A stretch of DNA of 64,000 bases, taken from Paraliobacillus sp044383835. Its GTDB lineage: Bacteria; Bacillota; Bacilli; Bacillales; Amphibacillaceae. The notes below the pieces were generated by a model. That model made no database searches and was not told where the DNA came from. It saw only the letters and a program-made list of their open reading frames with translations. Positions 44,169-53,308 of this stretch are shown here, in pieces. A program made the translations under genes and the position numbers. Position 1 is the first letter of the stretch. Each line of letters opens with the position of its first letter. The stretch is from the NCBI RefSeq assembly GCF_044383835.1, contig NZ_JBISEP010000006.1, positions 1 through 64,000 of the forward strand, given 5' to 3'.

Positions 44169-45146
44169 ATGATAGAAGAAATCATGTCATTATTTACAGG
44201 ATCATTAAGAAATGAAATATTTCAAAAAACTGATAACAGATGGAGTATGTTACAAGAAATACGTATTCGTATGAATCAACCAGTTGAAATAATATTTGAT
44301 AGTCATACGGAACGGCTCACTGATTTATATGCTAACAAACAAGATATCACCTATTTAATAAATCAAATTTCCCAATTTTCTTTATACCGATTGGAAGAAG
44401 AATTAAAGAAAGGTTATGTAACGATTCGAGGAGGACATCGAATTGGTTTAGCAGGTAAAGTGAATACAACGAACGGCAATGTAAAAGCAATAAAAGATAT
44501 CACGTTTTTTAATATACGGATTGCAAAAGAAAAGATAGGAGCAGCTTTACCTTATATGAAAGAGCTATTCGATAAGGATTATTGTAGCACGCTAATCATT
44601 GGTCCTCCGCAGACAGGAAAAACGACATTGCTTCGTGATATTTCCAGATTAATTGGTTCTGGGTGGAAACATGCTTCTCCTGTAAAAGTTGGAATTGTAG
44701 ACGAACGCTCTGAAATTTCGGGTTGTTTAGATGGTGTACCACAACATGATGTTGGAGCTCGTACCGATGTTTTAGATGCTTGTCCAAAAGCTGAAGGAGT
44801 AATGATGCTTATTCGTTCCATGTCTCCTGATGTCATTGTTGTTGATGAGATCGGGAGTGAGGAAGATGTTTTTGCTATACAAGAAGCATTGCACGCTGGT
44901 GTCAAACTAATGTGTAGTGCACATGGTAGCTCATTAGATGATATAAAGAAAAGAATATCATTTACGCCACTATTTAAGTCAAACATGTTTGATCGTTTCA
45001 TTATATTACGCAAATCAGATAAGCCGGGAACTGTCTTTCAAATTCTAGATGGCAAAGGAAATAACCTGATGAAAAAAAGGAATGAAAATAATGAAATGGT
45101 TAGGAGCTCTTCTATTATTAATAGCAACCACCTGGATAGGGTTTGA
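44169..45146 (+). CDS. spoIIIAA: Stage III sporulation ATPase SpoIIIAA
   Basis: Secretion-type ATPase of the mother cell-forespore channel. 325 residues with Walker A GPPQTGKTTLLRDI and Walker B VIVVDEIG. It powers or gates the SpoIIIA-SpoIIQ feeding tube. AAGGAAG precedes the ATG. The end extends about 20 residues further than the B. subtilis protein and overlaps spoIIIAB by 56 bases. Confidence 0.95.
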   Translation: MIEEIMSLFTGSLRNEIFQKTDNRWSMLQEIRIRMNQPVEIIFDSHTERLTDLYANKQDITYLINQISQFSLYRLEEELKKGYVTIRGGHRIGLAGKVNTTNGNVKAIKDITFFNIRIAKEKIGAALPYMKELFDKDYCSTLIIGPPQTGKTTLLRDISRLIGSGWKHASPVKVGIVDERSEISGCLDGVPQHDVGARTDVLDACPKAEGVMMLIRSMSPDVIVVDEIGSEEDVFAIQEALHAGVKLMCSAHGSSLDDIKKRISFTPLFKSNMFDRFIILRKSDKPGTVFQILDGKGNNLMKKRNENNEMVRSSSIINSNHLDRV

Positions 45147-45603
45147 AATAGCATCTTATTTAAATAATCGACCAAAACAAATTAGACAGCTAAAAAGTGC
45201 ACTACAAACAATGGAAGCGGAAATTGTATATAGTCATGCTCCATTAATTGATGCATTTTGGCACGTAGCTAACCAAAGTCCAGAACCAATTGCCGGTTTT
45301 TTTCAAATGCTACATCAACAACTAAAGGAAGGAACAAACGAGTTAATTCTCGCATGGTCAAAAGCCGTAGGTAATTTAATGAACAACAGCGCTTTAAGTT
45401 TTGACGAGAAGGAAATATTAATTCAATTTGGACAAACGTTAGGTCAGCACGATATTTCACAACAAAAGAAATACATTCAACTAGCATTAACACATCTAGA
45501 TCGAGTTCTAGAAGATGCTGTAGATGATCAACATCGTTACAGTAAGATGGTAAAAAGTCTAGGCTTTTTAACAGGATTGTTTATTATCTTACTTCTAATT
45601 TAG
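45091..45603 (+). CDS. spoIIIAB: Stage III sporulation protein SpoIIIAB
   Basis: 170 residues with membrane segments at both ends and a helical cytoplasmic domain related to the GspF platform fold (QIRQLKSALQTMEAEIVYSHAPLIDAF region). The start MKWLGALLLL matches the Bacillus form. The AAAAAGGA site lies inside spoIIIAA. Confidence 0.93.
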   Translation: MKWLGALLLLIATTWIGFEIASYLNNRPKQIRQLKSALQTMEAEIVYSHAPLIDAFWHVANQSPEPIAGFFQMLHQQLKEGTNELILAWSKAVGNLMNNSALSFDEKEILIQFGQTLGQHDISQQKKYIQLALTHLDRVLEDAVDDQHRYSKMVKSLGFLTGLFIILLLI

Positions 45604-45617
45604 AAGGGGGTATAACG

Positions 45618-45824
45618 ATGTACCAAGATGCTTCTATTTTATTTCAAATTGCAGGAATTGGGATTATTGTTGCAATGATTCACACGATTTTAAAACAAAT
45701 GGGAAAAGAGGAATATGCACAATTTGCAAGTATTGTAGGTTTTATTATTGTGCTTATTTTTGTTATAAATGGAATTTCTGATTTATTTCAAGAGATCAAG
45801 TCCGTATTTTTATATCAAGGATAG
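45618..45824 (+). CDS. spoIIIAC: Stage III sporulation protein SpoIIIAC
   Basis: A 68-residue protein with two membrane segments and the family pattern HTILKQMGKEEYAQFA between them. Length is identical to B. subtilis. AGAAGGGGG precedes the ATG. Component of the feeding-tube basal platform. Confidence 0.95.
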   Translation: MYQDASILFQIAGIGIIVAMIHTILKQMGKEEYAQFASIVGFIIVLIFVINGISDLFQEIKSVFLYQG

Positions 45825-45831
45825 TTAAATC

Positions 45832-46221
45832 ATGATGATTATTCAAATCGTATCGATAGGAATTGTAGCTAGTTTATTAGTGCTTTTAATAAAAGAGCAG
45901 AAGCCAACATATGCACTATTTATTATAATTTTCACTTCTATTATTATTTTTTTTATTGTTATGGATTACGTTTCTACTGTTTTTGGCCTAATCCAATTGA
46001 TTAGTAGTCGTGCGAACATAAATGATACGTATCTTCATACAATTTTACAAATTATCGGTATATCTTATATAGCAGAATTCGGAGCACATATTACTAGAGA
46101 TGCAGGTTTAGAATCAGTCGCTGCAAAAATTGAATTAGCAGGTAAACTATTTATTATTGTACTAGCTGTACCGATCATATCAGCAGTTATTGAAACAATA
46201 ATAGGATTTTTACCGCAATAA
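45832..46221 (+). CDS. spoIIIAD: Stage III sporulation protein SpoIIIAD
   Basis: 129 residues, four membrane segments. A polar stretch with AEFGAHITRDAGLESVAAKIELAGK is typical of the family (paralogous to SpoIIIAC). Two adjacent ATG codons are possible. AAGGATAG is the ribosome binding site. Confidence 0.94.
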   Translation: MMIIQIVSIGIVASLLVLLIKEQKPTYALFIIIFTSIIIFFIVMDYVSTVFGLIQLISSRANINDTYLHTILQIIGISYIAEFGAHITRDAGLESVAAKIELAGKLFIIVLAVPIISAVIETIIGFLPQ

Positions 46222-46244
46222 GCAAAAAAAAGCGGGGAAGACGG

Positions 46245-47441
46245 ATGAACAGTTGGTTCAGGAAAATACTACTTCTAATTGTGATATGTGGCATGTATTT
46301 TATGACAGATCAACTAGTGTTTGGCGTTTCAGATGATTCGTCTAATGCGAATTCAAGTATATCAAGTGGTCAATTATTAGAAAATGTCTCTTTGCAAGAT
46401 ACAAGTAGTTTTTGGGAAAACATAAAAATGGAATATGGAGCATACTTACCTAATATACAAGATGTTACATTTAGAGAATTTTTACAAAACCAGAACATAC
46501 TTTCTATAAAGGATTGGTTAAGTGCAGTTTTTACTTATATTGGGTATGAGATAGTAGCCAGTGGTCAATTATTAGGAACCCTCATTGTGCTTTCTCTATG
46601 TTCTGTTGTATTACAAATGATAAAAAATTCGTTTGAGTCTAGCACAGTTAGTAAGGTATCGGATTTAGTTGTTATCTTAGTGCTATTTGTACTAGCTATG
46701 CAAAGTTTCCAAGTTGCATCTTCTTATGTAACAGAAACAGTCATGCACATGCGAGATTTTATGGTTGCTTTGTTACCGTTGATGTTAGGTTTGATGGCAT
46801 CATTCGGTAGTCTGACAGCTGTATCGTTTTTTCACCCAATTATTGTTGCTTGTATGCAACTTACTGTTACACTCATCAATTACTTCATTATCCCGCTTTT
46901 TTTTATCTCAGCTATATTACAGATGGTAAGTGTACTTAATGAATCATTTCAAGTTACAAAGCTAGCACAGTTATTAAAAAACATAGGGTTAGGTCTGTTA
47001 GGAATATTAATGACGGTTTTTTTAAGTGTCGTTTCTGTTCAAGGTGCTACAACTGCGATACAAGATGGTGTTGCGATGAAGACAACCAAATTTGTTACAG
47101 GTAATTTTATTCCTGTAGTAGGAAGGTTGTTTACAGATGCTGCGGACACAGTGTTGAGTGCCTCGTTACTATTAAAAAATGCTGTTGGAATCGTTGGTGT
47201 CATTATCTTAATTGTTATTGTACTTTTTCCTGCAATAAAAATCTTTGTTATTTCATTTATTTATAAAATTTCAATTGCTATTATACAACCCCTAGGAAAT
47301 GGACCTGTTATAAAATGTTTAGATATTTTAAGTAAACATATTATATATTTGTTTGCTGCACTATTAACTGTATCACTAATGTTTTTTTTAACCATCGTCA
47401 TCATCGTAATTGCTAGTAATATAACATTAATGCTTCGTTAA
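46245..47441 (+). CDS. spoIIIAE: Stage III sporulation protein SpoIIIAE
   Basis: 398 residues with an N-terminal signal-like segment (residues 9-27), an extracytoplasmic loop (about 30-105) and about seven further membrane segments, resembling permease-like membrane components. Required for forespore sigma-G activity in B. subtilis. Its stop overlaps the start region of spoIIIAF. Confidence 0.95.
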   Translation: MNSWFRKILLLIVICGMYFMTDQLVFGVSDDSSNANSSISSGQLLENVSLQDTSSFWENIKMEYGAYLPNIQDVTFREFLQNQNILSIKDWLSAVFTYIGYEIVASGQLLGTLIVLSLCSVVLQMIKNSFESSTVSKVSDLVVILVLFVLAMQSFQVASSYVTETVMHMRDFMVALLPLMLGLMASFGSLTAVSFFHPIIVACMQLTVTLINYFIIPLFFISAILQMVSVLNESFQVTKLAQLLKNIGLGLLGILMTVFLSVVSVQGATTAIQDGVAMKTTKFVTGNFIPVVGRLFTDAADTVLSASLLLKNAVGIVGVIILIVIVLFPAIKIFVISFIYKISIAIIQPLGNGPVIKCLDILSKHIIYLFAALLTVSLMFFLTIVIIVIASNITLMLR

Positions 47442-47458
47442 TGGAGAGGACAATGACA

Positions 47459-48073
47459 ATGATGGAGTATTTTATCACGTGGATAACAAGACTTGTATTA
47501 TTTTTATTTTTAGTATTGATTGTTGAAATGTTATTGCCGCAAACAATGATGCGAAAATATGTACATCTTGTTTTGTCATTTTTATTTTTACTCATGTTTT
47601 TACATCCGATTTTTCAACTTTTTAACATAGACATTAATCAAGCTATTTCACATTCTATCAATACTTTTGACCAGTCTTTAAACAAAAATCAATTAAAAAA
47701 TGAGATTGAAAATAAAAAAATAGAAATACAAGCCTCCCAAGCTGCATATGTTGAAGAAGAGCTGATTGTCCAAATGATAAATCAAGTGAAAGAGGGGTTG
47801 ATAGAAAATTATGATATGGAAATATCGAACGTACAATTTCGTTCCGATGAGAAGATAAGAACAGACACGTTGAAAGAAGCTTCTATATACGTAGAAGTAC
47901 AAGAAAATACCCAAAAAACTGAAGTGAAAGAAATCGTTATTGGTAACGAACAAGTTCAAAAAAAAGAAACGAAAGAAGCAGCGATGCGTGAAGTAAGTGA
48001 GTATTTAGCAGAACAATGGGAAGTGAACTTAGAGCAACTGGATGTTGTTAAGAAGGGAGAAAAAAATGAATAA
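47459..48073 (+). CDS. spoIIIAF: Stage III sporulation protein SpoIIIAF
   Basis: 204 residues: two N-terminal membrane segments, with MLLPQTMMRKYVHLVLSF between them, then a charged soluble domain of the ring-building fold in its last third. The start is the ATG eight bases after GGAGAGGAC. Earlier in-frame ATGs overlap the ribosome binding site. It overlaps spoIIIAG by eight bases. Confidence 0.93.
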   Translation: MMEYFITWITRLVLFLFLVLIVEMLLPQTMMRKYVHLVLSFLFLLMFLHPIFQLFNIDINQAISHSINTFDQSLNKNQLKNEIENKKIEIQASQAAYVEEELIVQMINQVKEGLIENYDMEISNVQFRSDEKIRTDTLKEASIYVEVQENTQKTEVKEIVIGNEQVQKKETKEAAMREVSEYLAEQWEVNLEQLDVVKKGEKNE

Positions 48074-48722
48074 TCCTTTCAAAAAAATATTATCAAATTT
48101 AAAGCTAAAAACTGAAGACGGATTTAAACCAACGAAGGCAGGTTATATGTTAATCATTGGATTAATTGGTGTGCTTGTCTTATTAGTAGGAAATATGTTT
48201 CAGAATCAAAGTGATACCAAGCAGGATGATTTAAGTCAAAAACAACGGTTAATAGAAAGTTCAAATGAGGAAGAGACTTTTTCTCAAAAAAAATCAAAAA
48301 CTTCAAATGTAAATGAAATAGAAAAGGAATATGAAACAGAACTCCAAGCATTGCTTGAAAAAATAGATGGCGTTTCAGGTGTAGAAGTAATGGTTACCCT
48401 TGAGGCTACGCAAGAACAAGTTTATGAGAAAAATTTAATTGTTGGTACACAAACAACAGAAGAAACAGATCAAAATGGAGGAGAAAGGCATATTGAAGAT
48501 GCAACAGAAGAACAGCAAATCGTAATTGTCAGGCAAGGTGAACAAGAAGTACCTTTATTAATCCAAACCAAGCGCCCAGAAGTTAGAGGAGTTTTGGTAG
48601 TTGCGAAAGGTGTAGAACATATGGAGATTAAACAGTGGGTATCAGAATCTGTATCACGAGTGCTAGGCGTCCCGATTCATCGAATTTCAATTATGCCAAA
48701 AAATAATGGGGAGGAATCATAA
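48066..48722 (+). CDS. spoIIIAG: Stage III sporulation protein SpoIIIAG
   Basis: 218 residues with one membrane segment (about 27-45) and a soluble ring-building-motif domain near the C-terminus (SVSRVLGVPIHRISIM). It forms the large ring of the feeding tube with SpoIIIAH and SpoIIQ. The start MNNPFKK is preceded by AAGGGAG. The stop TAATG overlaps spoIIIAH by one base. Confidence 0.94.
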   Translation: MNNPFKKILSNLKLKTEDGFKPTKAGYMLIIGLIGVLVLLVGNMFQNQSDTKQDDLSQKQRLIESSNEEETFSQKKSKTSNVNEIEKEYETELQALLEKIDGVSGVEVMVTLEATQEQVYEKNLIVGTQTTEETDQNGGERHIEDATEEQQIVIVRQGEQEVPLLIQTKRPEVRGVLVVAKGVEHMEIKQWVSESVSRVLGVPIHRISIMPKNNGEES

Positions 48723-49282
48723 TGTTAAAAAAACAGACAGTATGGTTGTTAACAATGTTAAGTCTAATGATTGTATTAAGTGTGTACTATATGAATTCTA
48801 ATGCTGATGGAGATTTTGCCTTTATTAATGATGATATAATAAATGAAGAAGAAACAACAACTGGTAATGTTGATGAAGGTAATACAAAAAATGAATCAGA
48901 AGAAACGGTCAATGAGAGTACAAATGAATCAAATGAATTGTTTACTATGATTCGTATGGATGTTTCAGAGACGCGAAGTAATCGGATTGAGCAATTAAAA
49001 GATATTATTGCTTCTAGTTCTTCTTCAACAGAAGAGAAAAATAAAGCTTATGATGAAATGGAGGAAATAGATCATATTTCCTCAAAAGAATTAATAATAG
49101 AAGAAACATTAAAATCTGAAAATGGTTATAGTGATGTGCTCGTAAGAACAAAAGAGAACAGTGTCATCGTAACAGTAAAAGCGGAAGAACTATCGAACGT
49201 GGAAGCAAACAAGATTATGCAAATGGTCTATGATGAATTCGGTAGAGTAAATGTAGAGGTAAAGTTTAAACCAAAAGGTTAG
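48722..49282 (+). CDS. spoIIIAH: Stage III sporulation protein SpoIIIAH
   Basis: 186 residues: one N-terminal membrane segment, an acidic and asparagine-rich linker (about 35-72), then the ring-building domain (from about 100) that binds SpoIIQ across the intermembrane space. It is shorter than the 218-residue B. subtilis form, mainly in the linker. Last gene of the operon. Confidence 0.94.
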   Translation: MLKKQTVWLLTMLSLMIVLSVYYMNSNADGDFAFINDDIINEEETTTGNVDEGNTKNESEETVNESTNESNELFTMIRMDVSETRSNRIEQLKDIIASSSSSTEEKNKAYDEMEEIDHISSKELIIEETLKSENGYSDVLVRTKENSVIVTVKAEELSNVEANKIMQMVYDEFGRVNVEVKFKPKG

Positions 49283-49305
49283 TAAAAAATTGGATTGCTT
49301 TAAAA

Positions 49306-49340
49306 TAGGCTTTTCGCTAGAGCGATTAGCCTGTTTTTTT
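49306..49340 (+). terminator. Intrinsic terminator after spoIIIA operon
   Basis: AGGCT-TT-TCGCT pairs with AGCGA-TT-AGCCT and is followed by eight T. Confidence 0.9.
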
Positions 49341-49469
49341 TATGTTGATTAGATTTGATATTTTCTTACAATAATCTTTTTGTGGTATGATTGGTATACT
49401 TAATATGTAAACTTCTAAAATGAATAGTTGCAGTTTTAAGTTTGATTTCGTAAAATGTTAAGAGGAGTT

Positions 49470-49489
49470 ATTAGTACCTGTTCTTAAAT
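49470..49489 (+). promoter_or_regulatory. FapR-like operator upstream of accBC
   Basis: ATTAGTACC followed by TGTTCTTAAAT resembles the FapR operator of Bacillus lipid genes (half sites TTAGTACC and GTCTTAA). It lies about 45 bases before accB. FapR is released by malonyl-CoA, the product of the enzyme encoded here, so feedback control would make sense. In B. subtilis accBC itself is not a classic FapR target. Confidence 0.6.
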
Positions 49490-49533
49490 TTATATGGAAT
49501 GAATGTTATATTTAATAAAAAGAGGTGTATGTT

Positions 49534-50013
49534 ATGTTAAAAATAGAAGAAATTCAATCGTTAATACAAACTATTGATGCATCGTCAATTAATGAATTTA
49601 CATATGAAACAGATGGTGCAAAGCTAAAATTAAAAAAGCAAGTAGAGCAACAAGTGATTCAATCATCACAGCCAATGCCTATACAGAAACCTGTAGCTAC
49701 TCAACATCAAGAAATTGCTACGGATACTGCTGAAGTGAAAGAAGAAATGCTGACAGCGCAAGCAACTGCTGGTGACTATGAAATTACATCACCGATGGTA
49801 GGTACTTTTTATAGTTCTTCTTCACCTGATCAAGACGCATTTGTTTCTGTGGGGGACAAAATAACCCAAGATACAGTAGTCTGTATTGTAGAGGCGATGA
49901 AGCTATTTAATGAGATTGAGGCAGAAGTATCAGGTGAAATTGTTGAAACACTTGTTGATAATGGAGAACTTGTTGAGTACGGTCAACCATTATTCCGAGT
50001 GAAGACGAAGTAA
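49534..50013 (+). CDS. accB: Acetyl-CoA carboxylase biotin carboxyl carrier protein
   Basis: 159 residues: an N-terminal dimerisation helix, a Q/P/A-rich linker (about 45-85) and a biotinyl domain with biotinylated lysine K123 in the EAMKLFNEIE motif. The start MLKIEEIQ lies seven bases after AGAGGTG. It carries CO2 to acetyl-CoA for malonyl-CoA synthesis. Operon with accC. Confidence 0.95.
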   Translation: MLKIEEIQSLIQTIDASSINEFTYETDGAKLKLKKQVEQQVIQSSQPMPIQKPVATQHQEIATDTAEVKEEMLTAQATAGDYEITSPMVGTFYSSSSPDQDAFVSVGDKITQDTVVCIVEAMKLFNEIEAEVSGEIVETLVDNGELVEYGQPLFRVKTK

Positions 50014-50024
50014 GGGGAGAGAGC

Positions 50025-51380
50025 ATGATTAACAAACTTTTAATTGCTAATCGTGGGGAAATTGCTGTTCGGATTATTCGTGCATGCAAAGAGCTAGGGA
50101 TTGAGACGGTTGCAATTTTCTCTGAAGCAGATCAAGAAGCTTTGCATGTCCAAATGGCAGATGAATCTTATTGTGTTGGTCCGCGCTTTAGTAAAGATAG
50201 TTATTTGAACTTTACCAATATTATGAGTGTCGCTACGTTAACTGAGGTAGACGCGATTCATCCGGGCTATGGTTTCTTATCAGAAAATGCCGATTTTGCT
50301 GAAATATGTGCGAAGTGTAATATAACCTTTGTCGGTCCTAGTGCATATGCTATTCAGAAAATGGGTACCAAAGATGTTGCAAGAGAAACAATGAGACAGG
50401 CTGGTGTGCCAATTGTTCCAGGCTCCGATGGAATAATAGAAAGTGAAGAACAAGCAATTCAAATTGCTCGAAAAATTGGTTATCCGATGATCATTAAAGC
50501 GACTGCTGGAGGTGGAGGTAAAGGAATTCGAATTGCACGTAATGAACAAGATTTGATCAAAGGCTTACGTGTTACACAGCAAGAAGCAGAAAAATCTTTT
50601 GGTAATCCTGGTGTATATCTTGAAAAATTTATTGAAGATTTTTCACATGTGGAAATCCAAGTGCTAGCAGATAACTATGGAAATGTGATACATTTAGGTG
50701 AGAGAGATTGCTCTATTCAAAGACGCTTGCAAAAACTGATCGAAGAAACCCCTTCGCCGGCTATTACTGACTCTGTACGTATTCAAATGGGTGAGGCGGC
50801 AGTTAAAGCGGCTAAAGCTGTTAATTATTCAGGAGCAGGAACAGTTGAATTTATTTTTGATAAAGCAGAACAGCGTTTTTATTTCATGGAAATGAACACG
50901 CGTATTCAGGTGGAACATCCTATTACTGAAATGGTTACTGGTGTGGATTTGATTAAAGAGCAAATTAATATTGCAAACGATGAACGATTATCTTTATCAC
51001 AAGAAGATGTGACGTTTCAAGGTTGGGCAATAGAATGCCGTATTAACGCTGAAGATCCTTGGAAGGACTTTATACCATCACCCGGAACAATACAAATGTA
51101 TTTACCACCAGGTGGCTTAGGTGTACGTGTGGACTCAGCTGCGTATCCAGGCTATACGATTACTCCATACTATGATTCAATGATTGCTAAATTGATTACA
51201 TATGGAGCGACAAGAGAAGAAGCAATTGACCGCATGAAACGAGCGCTTAGTGAATTTGTAATAGAAGGCATTTCAACGACAATACCCTTTCATTATAAGA
51301 TGATGCAACATCCAGTGTTTAATCATGGTGAGTTTAATACGAAATTTCTTGAAAAATATACTATAATAGAAGATGAGTAA
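50025..51380 (+). CDS. accC: Biotin carboxylase subunit of acetyl-CoA carboxylase
   Basis: 451 residues, ATP-grasp enzyme carboxylating biotin on AccB. The glycine-rich ATP loop GGGGKGIRIA, the conserved ERDCSIQRR (with catalytic residues) and MNTRIQVEHPITE are present. GGGGAGAGAG precedes the ATG. AccA and AccD are not in this window, as in other Bacillaceae. Confidence 0.96.
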   Translation: MINKLLIANRGEIAVRIIRACKELGIETVAIFSEADQEALHVQMADESYCVGPRFSKDSYLNFTNIMSVATLTEVDAIHPGYGFLSENADFAEICAKCNITFVGPSAYAIQKMGTKDVARETMRQAGVPIVPGSDGIIESEEQAIQIARKIGYPMIIKATAGGGGKGIRIARNEQDLIKGLRVTQQEAEKSFGNPGVYLEKFIEDFSHVEIQVLADNYGNVIHLGERDCSIQRRLQKLIEETPSPAITDSVRIQMGEAAVKAAKAVNYSGAGTVEFIFDKAEQRFYFMEMNTRIQVEHPITEMVTGVDLIKEQINIANDERLSLSQEDVTFQGWAIECRINAEDPWKDFIPSPGTIQMYLPPGGLGVRVDSAAYPGYTITPYYDSMIAKLITYGATREEAIDRMKRALSEFVIEGISTTIPFHYKMMQHPVFNHGEFNTKFLEKYTIIEDE

Positions 51381-51425
51381 AATTTATTATTAATTTTATC
51401 AATAACTCAAAAGGAGTGTGCCTTA

Positions 51426-51815
51426 ATGAGCGAAAATTCAGTATTGAATGTAAGTGAAGATGGGCGTTTAGGAAAAATTGAAATTGCTCCAGTAGTAATT
51501 GAAGTGATTGCAGGGATAGCGACGAATGAAGTGGAAGGTGTTTCCTCTACTCGTGGAAATTTTGCAACAGATGTTGTGGAGAAATTCGGAAAAAAATCTC
51601 ATGGCAAAGGAATTAAAGTCGAATTAACAGATGTGGGTGTAATGATCGATGTATTTGTTGTATTAGATTATGGGAAAGCAATTCCTGTTGTAGCAAAAAA
51701 AATTCAAGGGAATATTAGGCAGGCATTAAAAAATATGACTGCTCTTGAAATTGAGGAAATAAATGTACACGTTGTTGGCGTACAGATGGAAATGAAAGAA
51801 AAAGAAGAAGAGTGA
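51426..51815 (+). CDS. yqhY: Asp23/Gls24 family protein YqhY
   Basis: 129 residues with the typical start GKIEIAPVVIEVIAGIATNEVEGV and the VDVFVVLDYGKAIPVVAKKIQ region (VFVVLDYG seen). In B. subtilis YqhY is encoded with accBC, and its loss disturbs acetyl-CoA carboxylase activity. A similar balancing role is likely. Confidence 0.93.
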   Translation: MSENSVLNVSEDGRLGKIEIAPVVIEVIAGIATNEVEGVSSTRGNFATDVVEKFGKKSHGKGIKVELTDVGVMIDVFVVLDYGKAIPVVAKKIQGNIRQALKNMTALEIEEINVHVVGVQMEMKEKEEE

Positions 51816-51829
51816 TTCTATTATTGAGG

Positions 51830-51870
51830 AGACCTTGAAAGAGAATAATTCTCTTTCAAGGTCTTTTCAT
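51830..51870 (+). terminator. Strong intrinsic terminator after yqhY
   Basis: A perfect 15-base stem (GACCTTGAAAGAGAA and complement) is followed by CTTTT. Confidence 0.93.
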
Positions 51871-52051
51871 GTTTGTTTGAATTGTCATAAATACAACAAC
51901 TGGTTTTTATGCATCTATGGAATGTTAAAATTGATACTGATTGAAACAGTGTTTTTATCTAACAATCTATGGCTTTTTATGTTTGGATTCGTTATGATGT
52001 AGTTAAAATATTAATAGCATGGATGTTTGAATGTTAGCAAGGAGAATGGAA

Positions 52052-52432
52052 ATGAAACGAAGAAATGCAAGAGAAAAAGCTTTTCAAATAATTTTTTCAA
52101 TAGATAATGAAAATTTTGATCCGAATGAATCGCTAAAACAATTATTACAAAAGGAAGTACCATCTGATTTTTTAAACGCAATTGTTCATGGAGTATTTCA
52201 ACATAAACAAGACATTGATGAGAAAATAACCAAACATCTTGAAAAATGGAGCTTAAATCGTTTAGCAACCGTAGAAAAAACATTATTACGCATTGCCACA
52301 TACGAAATGTTCTATGACATAGATACACCACATGGAGTAGCGATTAATGAAGCTATAGAATTAGCACATGTTTATGGGGATGAAAAATCAGGTAAGTTTA
52401 TTAATGGTGTGTTATCAAAAATGATTAAATAG
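52052..52432 (+). CDS. nusB: Transcription antitermination factor NusB
   Basis: 126 residues, all helical, starting MKRRNAREKAFQ. It has conserved FINGVLSK near the C-terminus and the arginine-rich N-terminal RNA-binding face. It binds boxA RNA with S10. The start is eight bases after AAGGAG. Two earlier in-frame ATGs are too close or lack a site. Confidence 0.95.
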   Translation: MKRRNAREKAFQIIFSIDNENFDPNESLKQLLQKEVPSDFLNAIVHGVFQHKQDIDEKITKHLEKWSLNRLATVEKTLLRIATYEMFYDIDTPHGVAINEAIELAHVYGDEKSGKFINGVLSKMIK

Positions 52433-52444
52433 GGGGAATGAGTT

Positions 52445-53302
52445 TTGGGTGCAGAAATCATTTATGGTAAAGAATTAGCACAGGAATTACGATTAAAGAT
52501 GAAGCAAGAGGTTAGTGAATTAAAGAATCATGGGATTACACCAAAATTAACTGTTGTCTTAATTGGAGAAGATCCTGCTTCCAAGTCATATGTGAAAGGT
52601 AAACAAAAAGCATCCGAGTATGTTGGTGTTGATTCCGATTTGATTGAACTTCCTACAGAAACGTCAGAACAATCATTGTTGGAATTGATAGATAAGCTGA
52701 ATCAAGACAAAGCGGTAAACGGTATCTTAGTTCAACTACCGTTACCTAATCATATTGATGAGCAGAAAATTATTGAAGCAATAGATCCAAGCAAAGATGT
52801 CGATGGTTTTCACCCGGTTAGTGTCGGGAGGATGCTTACAGGCAAAGAAACTTTCTTACCGTGTACGCCTCTTGGAATTATTACGATGTTAAAATCTAAA
52901 CATATTTCAATGGAAGGTAAACATGCAGTTGTTATAGGTAGAAGTAATCTCGTAGGTAAGCCTGTAGGTCAATTACTTTTAAATGAAAATGCAACGGTAA
53001 CATATTGTCATTCCAGAACAACTAACATGAACGAAGTAATTAAAATGGCAGATATATTAATTGTAGCAGTGGGTAAAGAAACATTTATTCATGGTGATCA
53101 AATTAAAAAAGGTGCAGTTGTTGTGGATGTTGGAGTAAACAGAAGCGAAAATGGCAAATTAGTTGGAGATGTTGATTTTGATTCAGCTAAAGACAAAGCA
53201 TCTTATATTACTCCTGTCCCTGGTGGGGTTGGTCCAATGACAATTACAATGCTAATGCATAATACGATTCAATCTGCAAAATTAGCCCATGCTAAAAGGT
53301 AG
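52445..53302 (+). CDS. folD: Bifunctional methylene-THF dehydrogenase / methenyl-THF cyclohydrolase
   Basis: 285 residues. The catalytic lysine motif is SKSYVKGKQKA, with PLP-like signature regions VQLPLP and PCTPLG. The NADP loop is GRSNLVGKPV, and the end GGVGPMTITML is typical. It interconverts 5,10-methylene-THF and 10-formyl-THF, linking to the glycine cleavage and YqgN steps elsewhere in the window. TTG start after AGGGGGA. Confidence 0.95.
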   Translation: MGAEIIYGKELAQELRLKMKQEVSELKNHGITPKLTVVLIGEDPASKSYVKGKQKASEYVGVDSDLIELPTETSEQSLLELIDKLNQDKAVNGILVQLPLPNHIDEQKIIEAIDPSKDVDGFHPVSVGRMLTGKETFLPCTPLGIITMLKSKHISMEGKHAVVIGRSNLVGKPVGQLLLNENATVTYCHSRTTNMNEVIKMADILIVAVGKETFIHGDQIKKGAVVVDVGVNRSENGKLVGDVDFDSAKDKASYITPVPGGVGPMTITMLMHNTIQSAKLAHAKR

Positions 53303-53308
53303 TGAACA

